From positions 6,380 through 70,379 of the forward strand of contig JAPTWR010000171.1 in NCBI GenBank assembly GCA_028065135.1: a stretch of DNA of 64,000 nucleotides, given 5' to 3'. Of this stretch, positions 57,900 to 64,000 are shown one piece after another. The notes beneath the pieces were generated by a model. The model worked only from the letters and a program-made list of their open reading frames with translations. It did not search any database and was not told where the DNA came from. How positions within the stretch are numbered: the stretch's first letter is position 1; each line of letters starts with the position of its first letter. This DNA comes from Acidithiobacillus sp. (lineage in GTDB: Bacteria; Pseudomonadota; Gammaproteobacteria; Acidithiobacillales; Acidithiobacillaceae). Position numbers and translations under genes: made by a program.

Positions 57900-58072
57900 G
57901 TCTAACAACAGCATGCAGCGGACGGCGCTGCGCGCCCGCGAACGAGAAGCGAGTGGTACGAACATCTGGGCGGCGGGCGGACACCGCTACGCGGCTTCGC
58001 TCGCGTGAGCCTCCGCGCACTTCGTGCCCTACGGCCTCAGGCGGGTGCCGCACAACTCGCACCTCGTTATGC
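57900..58072 (+). other. long attC-like site of cassette 4
   Basis: Starts with GTCTAAC (57900-57906, exact RYYYAAC) and ends with GTTATGC (58066-58072; one departure from GTTRRRY but the same as the box expected after the group II intron). The 173 bp between gene stop and next gene are GC-rich and contain many short inverted repeats, so it can fold into a long branched hairpin, longer than the other sites here. Confidence 0.6.
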
Positions 58073-58097
58073 ACCCATTAACAGATAGGAGTCTTTT

Positions 58098-58511
58098 ATG
58101 AATGCAAAGTATTCTGGGCAGTGTCTTTGTGGGGAGATCAGTTATTCAGTTGATATTGAGCCAATGTTTACTGGAAATTGTCATTGCAAAGACTGTCAAA
58201 GATCATCAGGCAGTGCATTCATTCCGGCGATGATTTTCCCTGAGAAAGATGTTGTTGTTTCAGGTGAAGCAAAATATTTCGAGTCTCAGGCAGACAGCGG
58301 AAATATGCACAAAAGAGGTTTCTGCCCGAATTGTGGTTCTCAATTGTTCGCACGGTTCAGCAGTATGCCAGGGATGCTGGGTATAAAGGCTGGAACTTTA
58401 AATGACCCATCAAATTATGTTCCAAAGTTAGATTTCCATGTAGGTAGTGCTGCGCCTTGGGACTTTATGAACCCAGAGCTACCTAAAAAGCATGGGGCTG
58501 CGCAAAGCTAA
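58098..58511 (+). CDS. cassette 5: GFA/CENP-V-family zinc protein
   Basis: A 137 aa protein of the glutathione-dependent formaldehyde-activating enzyme-like family. Zinc ligands are visible in GQCLCGEISY, GNCHCKDCQRSSG and FCPNCGSQLF. True activity on formaldehyde is doubtful for most members. Codon use is AT-rich compared with the chromosome, indicating a foreign origin. Good AGGAG site upstream. Confidence 0.85.
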   Translation: MNAKYSGQCLCGEISYSVDIEPMFTGNCHCKDCQRSSGSAFIPAMIFPEKDVVVSGEAKYFESQADSGNMHKRGFCPNCGSQLFARFSSMPGMLGIKAGTLNDPSNYVPKLDFHVGSAAPWDFMNPELPKKHGAAQS

Positions 58512-58518
58512 CGATAGT

Positions 58519-58550
58519 ACATAACAATCTAATCAAGCCGGGCTTACGAA
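58519..58550 (+). other. degenerate attC-like sequence after cassette 5
   Basis: ACATAACAATCTAATCAAGCC followed by GGGCTTACG resembles the left half and collapsed centre of an attC, but no GTTRRRY box remains before the next gene start. It may be an eroded or partly deleted site. Confidence 0.4.
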
Positions 58551-59030
58551 ATGACATCGAACTTTTCCATACAAAGAGCAACTGCAAGTGATGCCCATGA
58601 AGTCGCCATCATGGTGGGTGAATTACTGCACGAAATTATGAGTGCAATTGGTATGCAGGCCTTCAATTTCAATCTTCATGAAACATCGGCCAAGCTGAAA
58701 GATTTCATTGACCGAGAGAAGTACTTTGTTTTTATCGCCATAGGGGGGAATACAAGCCAAATGGGCTTTATTACGCTTTACGAAAGCTACGCGTTATATG
58801 CCGAGGGCGCCTTTGGTACGATTGCAGAGCTATTTGTGCGTCCAGGCTACCGGTCACAAGACATAGGACAGCGCCTTATAGAGCAAGCAAAGTTGTTCGG
58901 CAACTCGCGCGGTTGGAAGCGACTAGAAGTTACGACTCCTCCACTCCCACAGTTCGACAGAACACTCGCCTTTTACGAGAAGGAAGGGTTCGCAATTACG
59001 GGCGGTCGCAAGTTAAAGGTTGCTTTGTGA
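58551..59030 (+). CDS. cassette 6: GNAT-family N-acetyltransferase
   Basis: A 159 aa acetyltransferase. The AcCoA loop is FVRPGYRSQDIGQRLIEQAK and is preceded by GTIAELFV; the C-terminal segment FYEKEGFAITG is the usual GNAT end. Base composition is AT-rich. No attC is recognisable after it; instead the 3' end runs into the tail of the oppositely oriented toxin gene, suggesting the cassette's right side was lost in a rearrangement. Confidence 0.8.
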   Translation: MTSNFSIQRATASDAHEVAIMVGELLHEIMSAIGMQAFNFNLHETSAKLKDFIDREKYFVFIAIGGNTSQMGFITLYESYALYAEGAFGTIAELFVRPGYRSQDIGQRLIEQAKLFGNSRGWKRLEVTTPPLPQFDRTLAFYEKEGFAITGGRKLKVAL

Positions 59031-59563
59031 CACAAGACATCAGAATCTGTTTTGTCGGAGATTCGTTCGTTAGCTTTGACGGTACTCACGCGCAGCATCA
59101 ACGTCATCGGATGTTGTGGTGACTCCTGAAAGCCGTAGTGCTCATAGAACTGTTTGGCGCGTTCGTGGAGCGCATGAACCAGCAAAGCGCGAACTCCGGT
59201 GTTCTGCGATACGGTGATGGCCCGATTCACCGCGTCTTGCAGCATGGCTGCCCCCAGTTTGATGCCTTGTGCCCGTCGATCCACCGCCAGCCTGCCAAGC
59301 ACCATGACGGGAACCGGATCGGGCATATTGCGACGAACCGAGCCGGTCGCCAGTTGATGAGAGACCGCACCAGCTGACATGGAGTAGAAGCCACGCACAC
59401 GATTTTCTTCATCAACGACCACAAAACTCCTGCTGGCGCCAGTGAGCTGGTTGTTCATCGCCCGGCGTTTGAGCCACTCCTCCAGAGCAGGCTCTCCGCA
59501 CTCAAAGTCGCCCAACAGATGCGTCGCGGCAAGTGGTTGCGGCGAGGATAGCTTCAAGCTCAT
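58973..59563 (-). CDS. GNAT toxin (TacT-like) of a type II toxin-antitoxin pair
   Basis: A 196 aa GNAT protein like TacT/AtaT toxins that acetylate aminoacyl-tRNA. Blocks include FECGEPALEEWLKRRAMNNQ, SRSFVVVDEENRVRGFYSMS, GRLAVDRRAQGIKLGAAMLQDAV and FYEHYGFQESPQHPMTLMLR. The start at 59563 overlaps the antitoxin stop (ATGA). The last 30 or so residues have no counterpart in the family and are antisense to the end of the cassette 6 gene, so the original stop was probably lost at a recombination junction near 59030-59075. Confidence 0.8.
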   Translation of the reverse strand: MSLKLSSPQPLAATHLLGDFECGEPALEEWLKRRAMNNQLTGASRSFVVVDEENRVRGFYSMSAGAVSHQLATGSVRRNMPDPVPVMVLGRLAVDRRAQGIKLGAAMLQDAVNRAITVSQNTGVRALLVHALHERAKQFYEHYGFQESPQHPMTLMLRVSTVKANERISDKTDSDVLCHKATFNLRPPVIANPSFS

Positions 59564-59820
59564 GCTGGATTGCTTTCCCATGGCGCCTTGACCGCCATCA
59601 ACCGCTCAAGACCCTCATTGGCGCGTGGCGGCGCATCAAGCATGGCGGTGAACTGCCGGAATTTTTCCGCATCCAGCCCAAAGAACACCTGATCGAGCAG
59701 CACCGATTGCGCACGCTCGCCGGCGGCTTCCAGCATGAAATCGGAACGGTTTTTGCCCAGCAGGTGGGCGGCGTGGTCAATGAGATCACGTTGTTCCGGC
59801 TGGGCGTTGGGCATTCTCAT
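59560..59820 (-). CDS. DUF1778 (TacA-like) antitoxin
   Basis: An 86 aa ribbon-helix-helix antitoxin: NAQPEQRDLIDHAAHLLGKNRSDFMLEAAGERAQSVLLDQ matches DUF1778 (order as listed), and the C-terminus FGLDAEKFRQFTAMLDAPP is the toxin-binding tail. DUF1778/GNAT pairs repress their own promoter. It is the upstream partner of the toxin gene and overlaps it by 4 nt. Orientation is opposite to the cassettes. Confidence 0.88.
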   Translation of the reverse strand: MRMPNAQPEQRDLIDHAAHLLGKNRSDFMLEAAGERAQSVLLDQVFFGLDAEKFRQFTAMLDAPPRANEGLERLMAVKAPWESNPA

Positions 59821-59899
59821 GGCTAGCGGCTAAACTTGGCGCATGGCACCTACTATTTTCCTTCAAGGGGCATTTCGCTTTTTCTTTTTTTCACGCGAA

Positions 59900-60435
59900 G
59901 AACCGCGAATATACGTTTATGTTACTCATACCGATGGTGAAGCCAAATTTGGGTTGGAGCAGAAATTGAGTTGGCATTGAACCAAGGGCTTTCTCAAAAA
60001 CAGGTCGGTGAGGCGTTGGCTCTGATTCACGCCCATCACGAGGAGGCCAAGCGTCTGACCTTTGCTACACCGAGCAAGGATGCCGAAACCATCGCGCGCT
60101 TTGCCGATGACTTGCGGGCTCATGGTGGAGATGCCGAGGCGATCCAGGAAGTCAGCATGGACCTGTCCGCTGTCTTCCAGAAAGGGGGAAAAGAGCATTT
60201 GCCCAATGCCCAGATGACTTTTGATCGTTTCCACCTGATGAAACTGGTCAACACTTTGCTGAAGGTCTGGGGGGGAAATGCCAAGGCCAGCGGTCTGCCC
60301 CCTCTGGTCAAGGTGGCCTACACCGTCATGAATCACTGGGACGGCTTCTTGCGCTGGTTTGATAGCCACATCACCAACGGCATTCTGGAGGGGTTCAACC
60401 TGCTGCAATCCGCTAAATCCAAGGCACGCGGCTAG
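59900..60435 (+). pseudogene. ISL3-family transposase remnant
   Basis: The readable part (about 59971-60435, 154 aa) matches the DDE domain of ISL3 transposases: EVSMDLSAVFQKG with the first catalytic Asp, TFDRFHLMKLVN with the second, and WFDSHITNGILEGFN with the Glu, then SAKSKARG. The zinc-finger/HTH N-terminus is absent, and roughly the helical segment between the second Asp and the Glu is deleted (the text jumps from LKVWGGNAKASG to the end block). Not functional. ISL3 elements such as ISAfe1 are known in Acidithiobacillus, which would fit. Confidence 0.7.
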
Positions 60436-60638
60436 ATGCCGAACGAAGTCGGCGGACTCACGGACGCGGACGTCCAGGCGCGCATCGCGCGTGGCGAGGT
60501 CAACCAGGCGGTGATGCAGCCGAGACGCTGCGCTATTTCGACGCCCAAGGGGTCGCGATCAAGCTCCTGTCGGGAGACCACCCGGCTACCGTCGGCCAGG
60601 TCGCGTCGCAGCTCGGGATAGATTGGAAGCGGGCATAG
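60436..60638 (+). pseudogene. P-type ATPase remnant
   Basis: Two pieces in different frames. 60436-60515 reads GLTDADVQARIARGEVNQA, the N-terminal opening of HAD cation-transporting ATPases; 60522-60638 reads ETLRYFDAQGVAIKLLSGDHPATV, then GQVASQLGI, from the nucleotide/phosphorylation domain, ending in TAG. Between them several hundred residues are missing, and the frame changes. A scar of a lost metal pump. Confidence 0.65.
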
Positions 60639-60894
60639 GACTCGGCTAGAATGACCGAGTTCGCGTCCGACCTAAAAATGGAGAAGTGCACCGTTTTGTC
60701 TGATGTTTGGTCGCAAACGGAAATAAATCAGAAACAATAGGATAGGATCGTTTTGGCAGCACGAATATGAGACACAATGATCTCAAATATCTCATAGTTG
60801 AGATATTGAACTGCTTTTCTTGGCACGGTCTAGACTTTTACCGTTGATTGCTTTTAAATTAATTCTAGTATTGTTCCTGTTCGTGGAGGAGTTT
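60639..60894. promoter_or_regulatory. upstream region of cytochrome c peroxidase with 22-bp dyad
   Basis: Non-coding, AT-rich. It has a perfect inverted repeat at 60786-60807: AATATCTCA-TAGT-TGAGATATT, preceded by another ATCTCA half (60779-60785). This looks like a repressor or activator site. A TGGCACGG at 60821-60828 resembles the -24 box of sigma-54 promoters, but the -12 position does not match. A GGAGGAG ribosome site precedes the ATG at 60895. Confidence 0.5.
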
Positions 60895-62028
60895 ATGGAA
60901 AAGGCAGGTAGTCTACATGCGCGGAAACGGCATAGGTTGGCCGCCGCCCGTACGGTTTTGGCGGCGGCCGTTGGTTTTGGTGGAATCGCTGTAGCCTTCG
61001 CCTTCGGTGGCGAGTTCCCCTCGAAGGTTCCGGTACCAGCAAACAACCCCATGACACCCCAAAAAATCTCTCTGGGTAAGCAGTTGTTTTTTGATCCACG
61101 ACTATCCCTTACCGGCGATGTCTCCTGTGAAACCTGTCATAATGTCATGGGCAACGGCAGTGACGGCTTGCCACTTTCGTTCGGCGTGCTTGGCCGGGTG
61201 GACACCCCTCGTCACGCGCCATCGGTATTTAATGCCGCCTTCAATACCGTGCAGTTCTGGGACGGACGAGCCGATAGCCTAGAGGCTCAGGCCAAAGGCC
61301 CCATCCTCAACCATGTGGAAATGGGCATGCCGAATGCAGCAGACCTGGTCAAACGCCTGCAGGAAATACCTGGCTATCGCGATGAATTTCGCAAGGTATT
61401 CGGTGACAAGGACCCTATCACCTTCGACCATGTTGTACAGGCTATAGCCACTTATGAGCGCACTCTGGTAACGCCAGACAGTCCCTATGACCGCTATGTC
61501 AAAGGCGACAAGGCAGCCCTTAGCAGTAGCGCCATAGAGGGCATGAAAACAATCCGCTCGTTTGGATGTGAGTCATGTCACGCCGGACCGATGTTCGACA
61601 ATCCCGGTACGCCCATGGGGACTGGTTGGTTTCAGAAATTCCCGGTGCAGCCACACAATCCAGTCTGTGCCAAATACGTACAGAAATATCATCTCATGGA
61701 CGATCCTGGTCGTTTCGATGTGACCCACAAAGCGGCAGACATGCATGTATTCAAGGTCCCCAGTTGGCGTAATGTCGCTCTGGAAGCGCCCTATTTCCAA
61801 AATGGCTCCGTGCGCACCCTGCAAACCGCGGTGCGGGTCATGGCTGCCTGTCAGTTGGGCCTGACGGTCACGAATAAGCAGGTGAGCGATATCGTTTCCT
61901 TTTTAGATAGCCTCACCGGGAAATTTCCCAAGGAGACCATGCCAACCCTTCCAGAGACGCCTAACACTACCATTATGATGAATGTTTCTCGATTGCAAAA
62001 AGTGGCAGTAGAAAATGAGAAGAAGTGA
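60895..62028 (+). CDS. ccpA: dihaem cytochrome c peroxidase
   Basis: Periplasmic enzyme reducing hydrogen peroxide with electrons from c-type cytochromes. The 377 aa protein has an N-terminal signal/anchor helix (about residues 20-38), two haem-binding motifs CETCH and CESCH, the SFGVLGRVDTPRHAPSVFNAAFNTVQFWDGRA block and a late FKVPSWRNVALEAPYFQNGSV. The ATG at 60895 is preceded by GGAGGAG; an in-frame ATG at 60820 would add an unneeded second hydrophobic stretch. The gene is surrounded by remnants but intact. Confidence 0.92.
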   Translation: MEKAGSLHARKRHRLAAARTVLAAAVGFGGIAVAFAFGGEFPSKVPVPANNPMTPQKISLGKQLFFDPRLSLTGDVSCETCHNVMGNGSDGLPLSFGVLGRVDTPRHAPSVFNAAFNTVQFWDGRADSLEAQAKGPILNHVEMGMPNAADLVKRLQEIPGYRDEFRKVFGDKDPITFDHVVQAIATYERTLVTPDSPYDRYVKGDKAALSSSAIEGMKTIRSFGCESCHAGPMFDNPGTPMGTGWFQKFPVQPHNPVCAKYVQKYHLMDDPGRFDVTHKAADMHVFKVPSWRNVALEAPYFQNGSVRTLQTAVRVMAACQLGLTVTNKQVSDIVSFLDSLTGKFPKETMPTLPETPNTTIMMNVSRLQKVAVENEKK

Positions 62029-62149
62029 ATTCTACTAGGGGCGGTTAGAAATCTCATCCAAGGAGCAAAAGGTATGCAACAACGTTCGGCACCCCAGGAA
62101 ACTATTGGCACCCCAGCCAAGCTTTGTTCCCATTGATTTCCAAGTCAAA
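62029..62149. other. intergenic, no recognised feature
   Basis: Between the peroxidase stop and the attC-like hairpin I see no gene, clear promoter or terminator. A GGTTAGAA near 62044 resembles half of a core site but has no partner. Confidence 0.4.
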
Positions 62150-62195
62150 CCCATCATTCCGGCGGACGCGCTAAAGCGTGCCGCTGGATTCACCG
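62150..62195 (+). other. attC-like hairpin before second intron fragment
   Basis: CCATCATTCCGGCGG...CCGCTGGATTCACC forms an imperfect hairpin (loop TAAA) and is laid out like the attC hairpin before the complete intron (CCATCATTCCACCGG...CCGGTGAATTCAAAC). The left flank GTCAAAC is one base off RYYYAAC. Possibly an old cassette site or just an intron target hairpin. Confidence 0.45.
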
Positions 62196-62450
62196 GTGTG
62201 TGCCGGGCATGGCACATAGCTACCCAGGTGCGAGTCCTGGGGCCAGGTTTCCGCAGAGCCGAAGGCAAGGGGGAGGGCAAGGGCGTTGTCGCGACACAGG
62301 GTCTGAAGGAAGTTGGCTCGACTCCAAAGCTGCGGGGCGATGAACAAAAACCGGATAGGAGGCGTGGTGCATCTGGGACGAGCGGGTATATGACCGCGAA
62401 GTCCTCCATCTGCGGTTGTTGGGATGCACTTTGTAAATCCGGCGGCAGCG
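62196..62450 (+). mobile_element. 5' fragment of a second group IIC intron
   Basis: Begins GTGTGTGCCGGGCATGGC and is closely similar to the first 250 or so nt of the complete intron at 53850, sharing for example GAGCCGAAGGCAAG, GCAAGGGCGT, GATGAACAAAAACCGGATAG and GTAAATCCGGCG. The reverse transcriptase gene is missing. A CCCTATCCCGAAT at 62482-62494 resembles the intron 3' end (TTCCTATCCCGATT), so this may be an internally deleted copy rather than a simple truncation. Confidence 0.75.
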
Positions 62451-62504
62451 CAGAAAGTGATGTTTTGCTTGATCACACTCACCCCTATCCCGAATAGATT
62501 TTTA

Positions 62505-63113
62505 ATGTCCGATTCCACGACGTATGGTGATCCTCTTACCGCGCTACTCGCTCGTGTGCGCCATTGCGAACTTTGCGCCGGGCAGCTGCCGCTTGGTGCG
62601 CGTCCGGTGCTGCAGATGGATTCTCGCGCCCGTATTTTGATCGCTGCGCAGGCACCGGGCAGGAAGGTGCACGAAACAGGTATCCCCTTCAACGATGCCA
62701 GCGGCGATAGGCTTCGTACCTGGCTGGGTATCTCCCGAGAGGTATTCTACGACGCCCGACAGGTGGCGCTCGTGCCCATGGGATTCTGCTACCCAGGCAC
62801 CGGAACGTCCGGAGACTTGCCGCCGCGGCCAGAGTGCGCTCGTGCCTGGCATGGGGAGTTACTGCCGCATTTGCAGCATCTGCAACTCACTCTGGTCATC
62901 GGCCAGTATGCCCGGGCTTATCACCTTCCTGCCGAGGCCGGAACGCTGACGGAGGTGGTTCATGCATGGCGCGAAAACTGGCCCAACCGCATACTGCTGC
63001 CGCATCCCAGCCCGCGTAATAATCTGTGGCTGAAGCGCAATCCGTGGTTCGAGAAAGAACTCATTCCGGCGCTTCAGGCGCGTGTTGCCGAGGTGCTTGC
63101 GCAGGACCGTTGA
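62505..63113 (+). CDS. uracil-DNA glycosylase family protein
   Basis: A 202 aa protein of the UDG superfamily: LIAAQAPGRKVHETGIPFNDASGDRLRTWLGI carries the catalytic/uracil-pocket loop, and LPHPSPRNNLWLKRNPWF the C-terminal HPSPRN motif. CELC near the N-terminus may be part of a metal site, but the four-Cys cluster of family 4 is not complete. Chosen start is the ATG at 62505; readings further upstream run into the intron fragment. It probably excises uracil or a related base, or acts as a regulator of unknown type. Confidence 0.8.
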   Translation: MSDSTTYGDPLTALLARVRHCELCAGQLPLGARPVLQMDSRARILIAAQAPGRKVHETGIPFNDASGDRLRTWLGISREVFYDARQVALVPMGFCYPGTGTSGDLPPRPECARAWHGELLPHLQHLQLTLVIGQYARAYHLPAEAGTLTEVVHAWRENWPNRILLPHPSPRNNLWLKRNPWFEKELIPALQARVAEVLAQDR

Positions 63114-63146
63114 CCTGGCATTCAGGAAGGGTGTTATGGTAATGCG

Positions 63147-64000
63147 CTACGTCCCGCAAAAGGTTTTGAATGGCCCGAAATCCTCGGGAGCGGGCTGGGC
63201 ATAGCTCTCCAGCCCCGGACGCTCCGTGAAGGGCTGTTCCAGCACGGCGAGCAGCGCTTTGAACGGGGTGAGGTCCTGATCCTGCGTAGCGGCGGCCAGG
63301 GCTTCCTCGACTTTGTGGTTGCGGGGTATGTAGAGCGGATTGACCTGATCCATTGCCTTGGCGCGCGCCTCCGCGGTGGTGTTTTCGCGCGCCAGTCGGG
63401 CCTGCCATTGCGCCGACCAAAGATCAAACGGCGCCGGGTTGGTAAAGTGGGCGCGGACCTGCGCCGGATCACCGTGCACTGCCGCTGACAAACCGCGGAA
63501 GACCTGTGTGTAGTCGGCATTCTGGCCTTCCATGGCGGACAAAAGAGCTTGCGCCAGCGCGAGATCGCCGTCCTCCGCCGTGGCCAGGCCCATTCTGGCG
63601 CGCATGCCATCGAGCCAGTGGCGGGTGTAGAGCGTAGGAAACTCGTTGATCTGCTCGGTCAGCAGGCGCACGGCCTCATCGGGGTCGGGGTGAACCAGAT
63701 CAATCAGGGTTTCGGCGAAGCGCGTGAGATTCCACTGCGCAATCAATGGTTGGTGGGCGTAGGCATAACGGCCCTGCGCGTCGATGGAGCTGAAAACGGT
63801 CTCCGGATCGTAGTGATCCATGAAGGCGCAGGGGCCGTAATCGATGGTCTCGCCGGCGATACTCATGTTGTCTGTGTTCATCACACCGTGAATGAAACCG
63901 ACCAGCATCCAGCGCGCGATCAGGGCTGCCTGTGCGGCGGATACCGCCGCAAACAGCTCCAGATAGGGATTGTCCGCACTTTTCAGGGTGGGGTAGTGGC
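63147..64000 (-). CDS. selO: SelO/UPF0061 (YdiU) protein, C-terminal part
   Basis: Pseudokinase-fold enzyme that AMPylates proteins. Only the C-terminal part (about 283 residues) is in the window; the 5' end lies beyond 64000. Clear SelO blocks: ALIARWMLVGFIHGVMNTDNMSIAGETIDYGPCAFMD with the metal-binding Asn and Asp, then NEFPTLYTRHWLDGMRARMG and NPLYIPRNHKVEEAL. The C-terminus, which in many SelO ends with Cys-Ser-Ser or Sec, here ends in FCGT: a Cys 2 residues before the end, the usual redox Cys position. Convergent with the glycosylase gene. Confidence 0.92.
   Translation of the reverse strand, partial: HYPTLKSADNPYLELFAAVSAAQAALIARWMLVGFIHGVMNTDNMSIAGETIDYGPCAFMDHYDPETVFSSIDAQGRYAYAHQPLIAQWNLTRFAETLIDLVHPDPDEAVRLLTEQINEFPTLYTRHWLDGMRARMGLATAEDGDLALAQALLSAMEGQNADYTQVFRGLSAAVHGDPAQVRAHFTNPAPFDLWSAQWQARLARENTTAEARAKAMDQVNPLYIPRNHKVEEALAAATQDQDLTPFKALLAVLEQPFTERPGLESYAQPAPEDFGPFKTFCGT

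Larger units (their letters stand above)
53293..59030 (+). mobile_element. integron gene-cassette array
   Basis: A run of compact genes on the + strand, most of them followed by attC-type sites with RYYYAAC and GTTRRRY boxes around an imperfect hairpin. The cassettes are: RNase H-like gene; GIY-YIG + DUF6884 pair; GNAT; VOC protein; GFA protein; GNAT. The genes differ in base composition from each other and from the chromosome. Without an intact integrase here, movement would need one supplied from elsewhere. The last boundary is eroded. Confidence 0.85.

Noticed and set aside
60818..60840. Sigma-54 promoter before cytochrome c peroxidase
   Set aside because: TGGCACGG fits the -24 box, but the -12 position reads AC instead of GC, so the match is not convincing.
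62105..62497. 130-codon open frame
   Set aside because: It runs through the attC-like hairpin and the group II intron fragment, which are RNA-type sequences; no protein similarity.
1..64000. tRNA, rRNA or CRISPR array
   Set aside because: I looked through the gaps for T-loop signatures, rRNA segments and regularly spaced repeats and saw none; a covariance search would be needed for certainty.

Overview
The window looks like chromosome of a GC-rich, Gram-negative autotroph-type gamma-/acidithiobacillia-like proteobacterium, most probably Acidithiobacillus or a close relative. This is an inference from gene content and order; no marker rRNA is present. From 1 to about 52.7 kb it is dense housekeeping DNA with short gaps and many 1-20 nt gene overlaps. 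From 52.7 to about 62.5 kb the character changes to accessory DNA: AT-richer genes, broken genes, recombination sites and a group II intron. After 62.5 kb ordinary chromosomal genes resume.

Housekeeping part. A short + operon (mtnB, ACT-domain regulator, def) is followed by a long - strand block. That block holds an amino-acid permease, dTDP-rhamnose genes rfbB/rfbD, galU and a DUF502 membrane protein. It continues with a GlrR/QseF - QseG - GlrK/QseE-like two-component operon, then recN, nadK, coaX, birA, proA, an MFS carrier, holA, lptE and leuS. The + strand then carries a WrbA-like flavoprotein, a YceI protein, a VanX-like dipeptidase, an Fpg/Nei-family protein without its expected catalytic residues, a CDF metal transporter, glnA with NtrC-like dyads, surE-pcm-rpoS, an AlaC-type aminotransferase with hom and thrC, and an RpfE-like gene with recJ, prfB (programmed +1 frameshift) and lysS. 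It ends with lolC/lolD, comEC and an envelope operon (exbB-exbD-DUF374-KdtA-like-lpxK-ycaR-kdsB) and ppa. Together these cover lipopolysaccharide/lipoprotein assembly, translation, threonine and proline synthesis, cofactors and stress response.

Accessory part. At 52755-53184 (-) lies a wrecked integron integrase: N-terminal domain and extreme C-terminal tail survive, the catalytic middle is deleted. A GTTAGGC core site follows, then a cassette array reading rightwards: an RNase H-fold-like gene, a GIY-YIG + DUF6884 gene pair, a GNAT, a VOC/PhnB protein, a GFA-family protein and a second GNAT. Three attC sites can be delimited clearly, one of them unusually long. The first cassette's attC is interrupted by a complete group IIC-type intron (53850 to about 55686) with a reverse transcriptase/maturase, in the same orientation as the cassettes. 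Beyond the array lie a reversed DUF1778/GNAT toxin-antitoxin pair, remnants of an ISL3 transposase and a P-type ATPase, a dihaem cytochrome c peroxidase, and a second 5' fragment of the same kind of intron beside another attC-like hairpin (62150-62494).

The right end has a uracil-DNA-glycosylase-family gene and the C-terminal part of a SelO (UPF0061) gene that runs off the window. I saw no tRNA, rRNA or CRISPR array.
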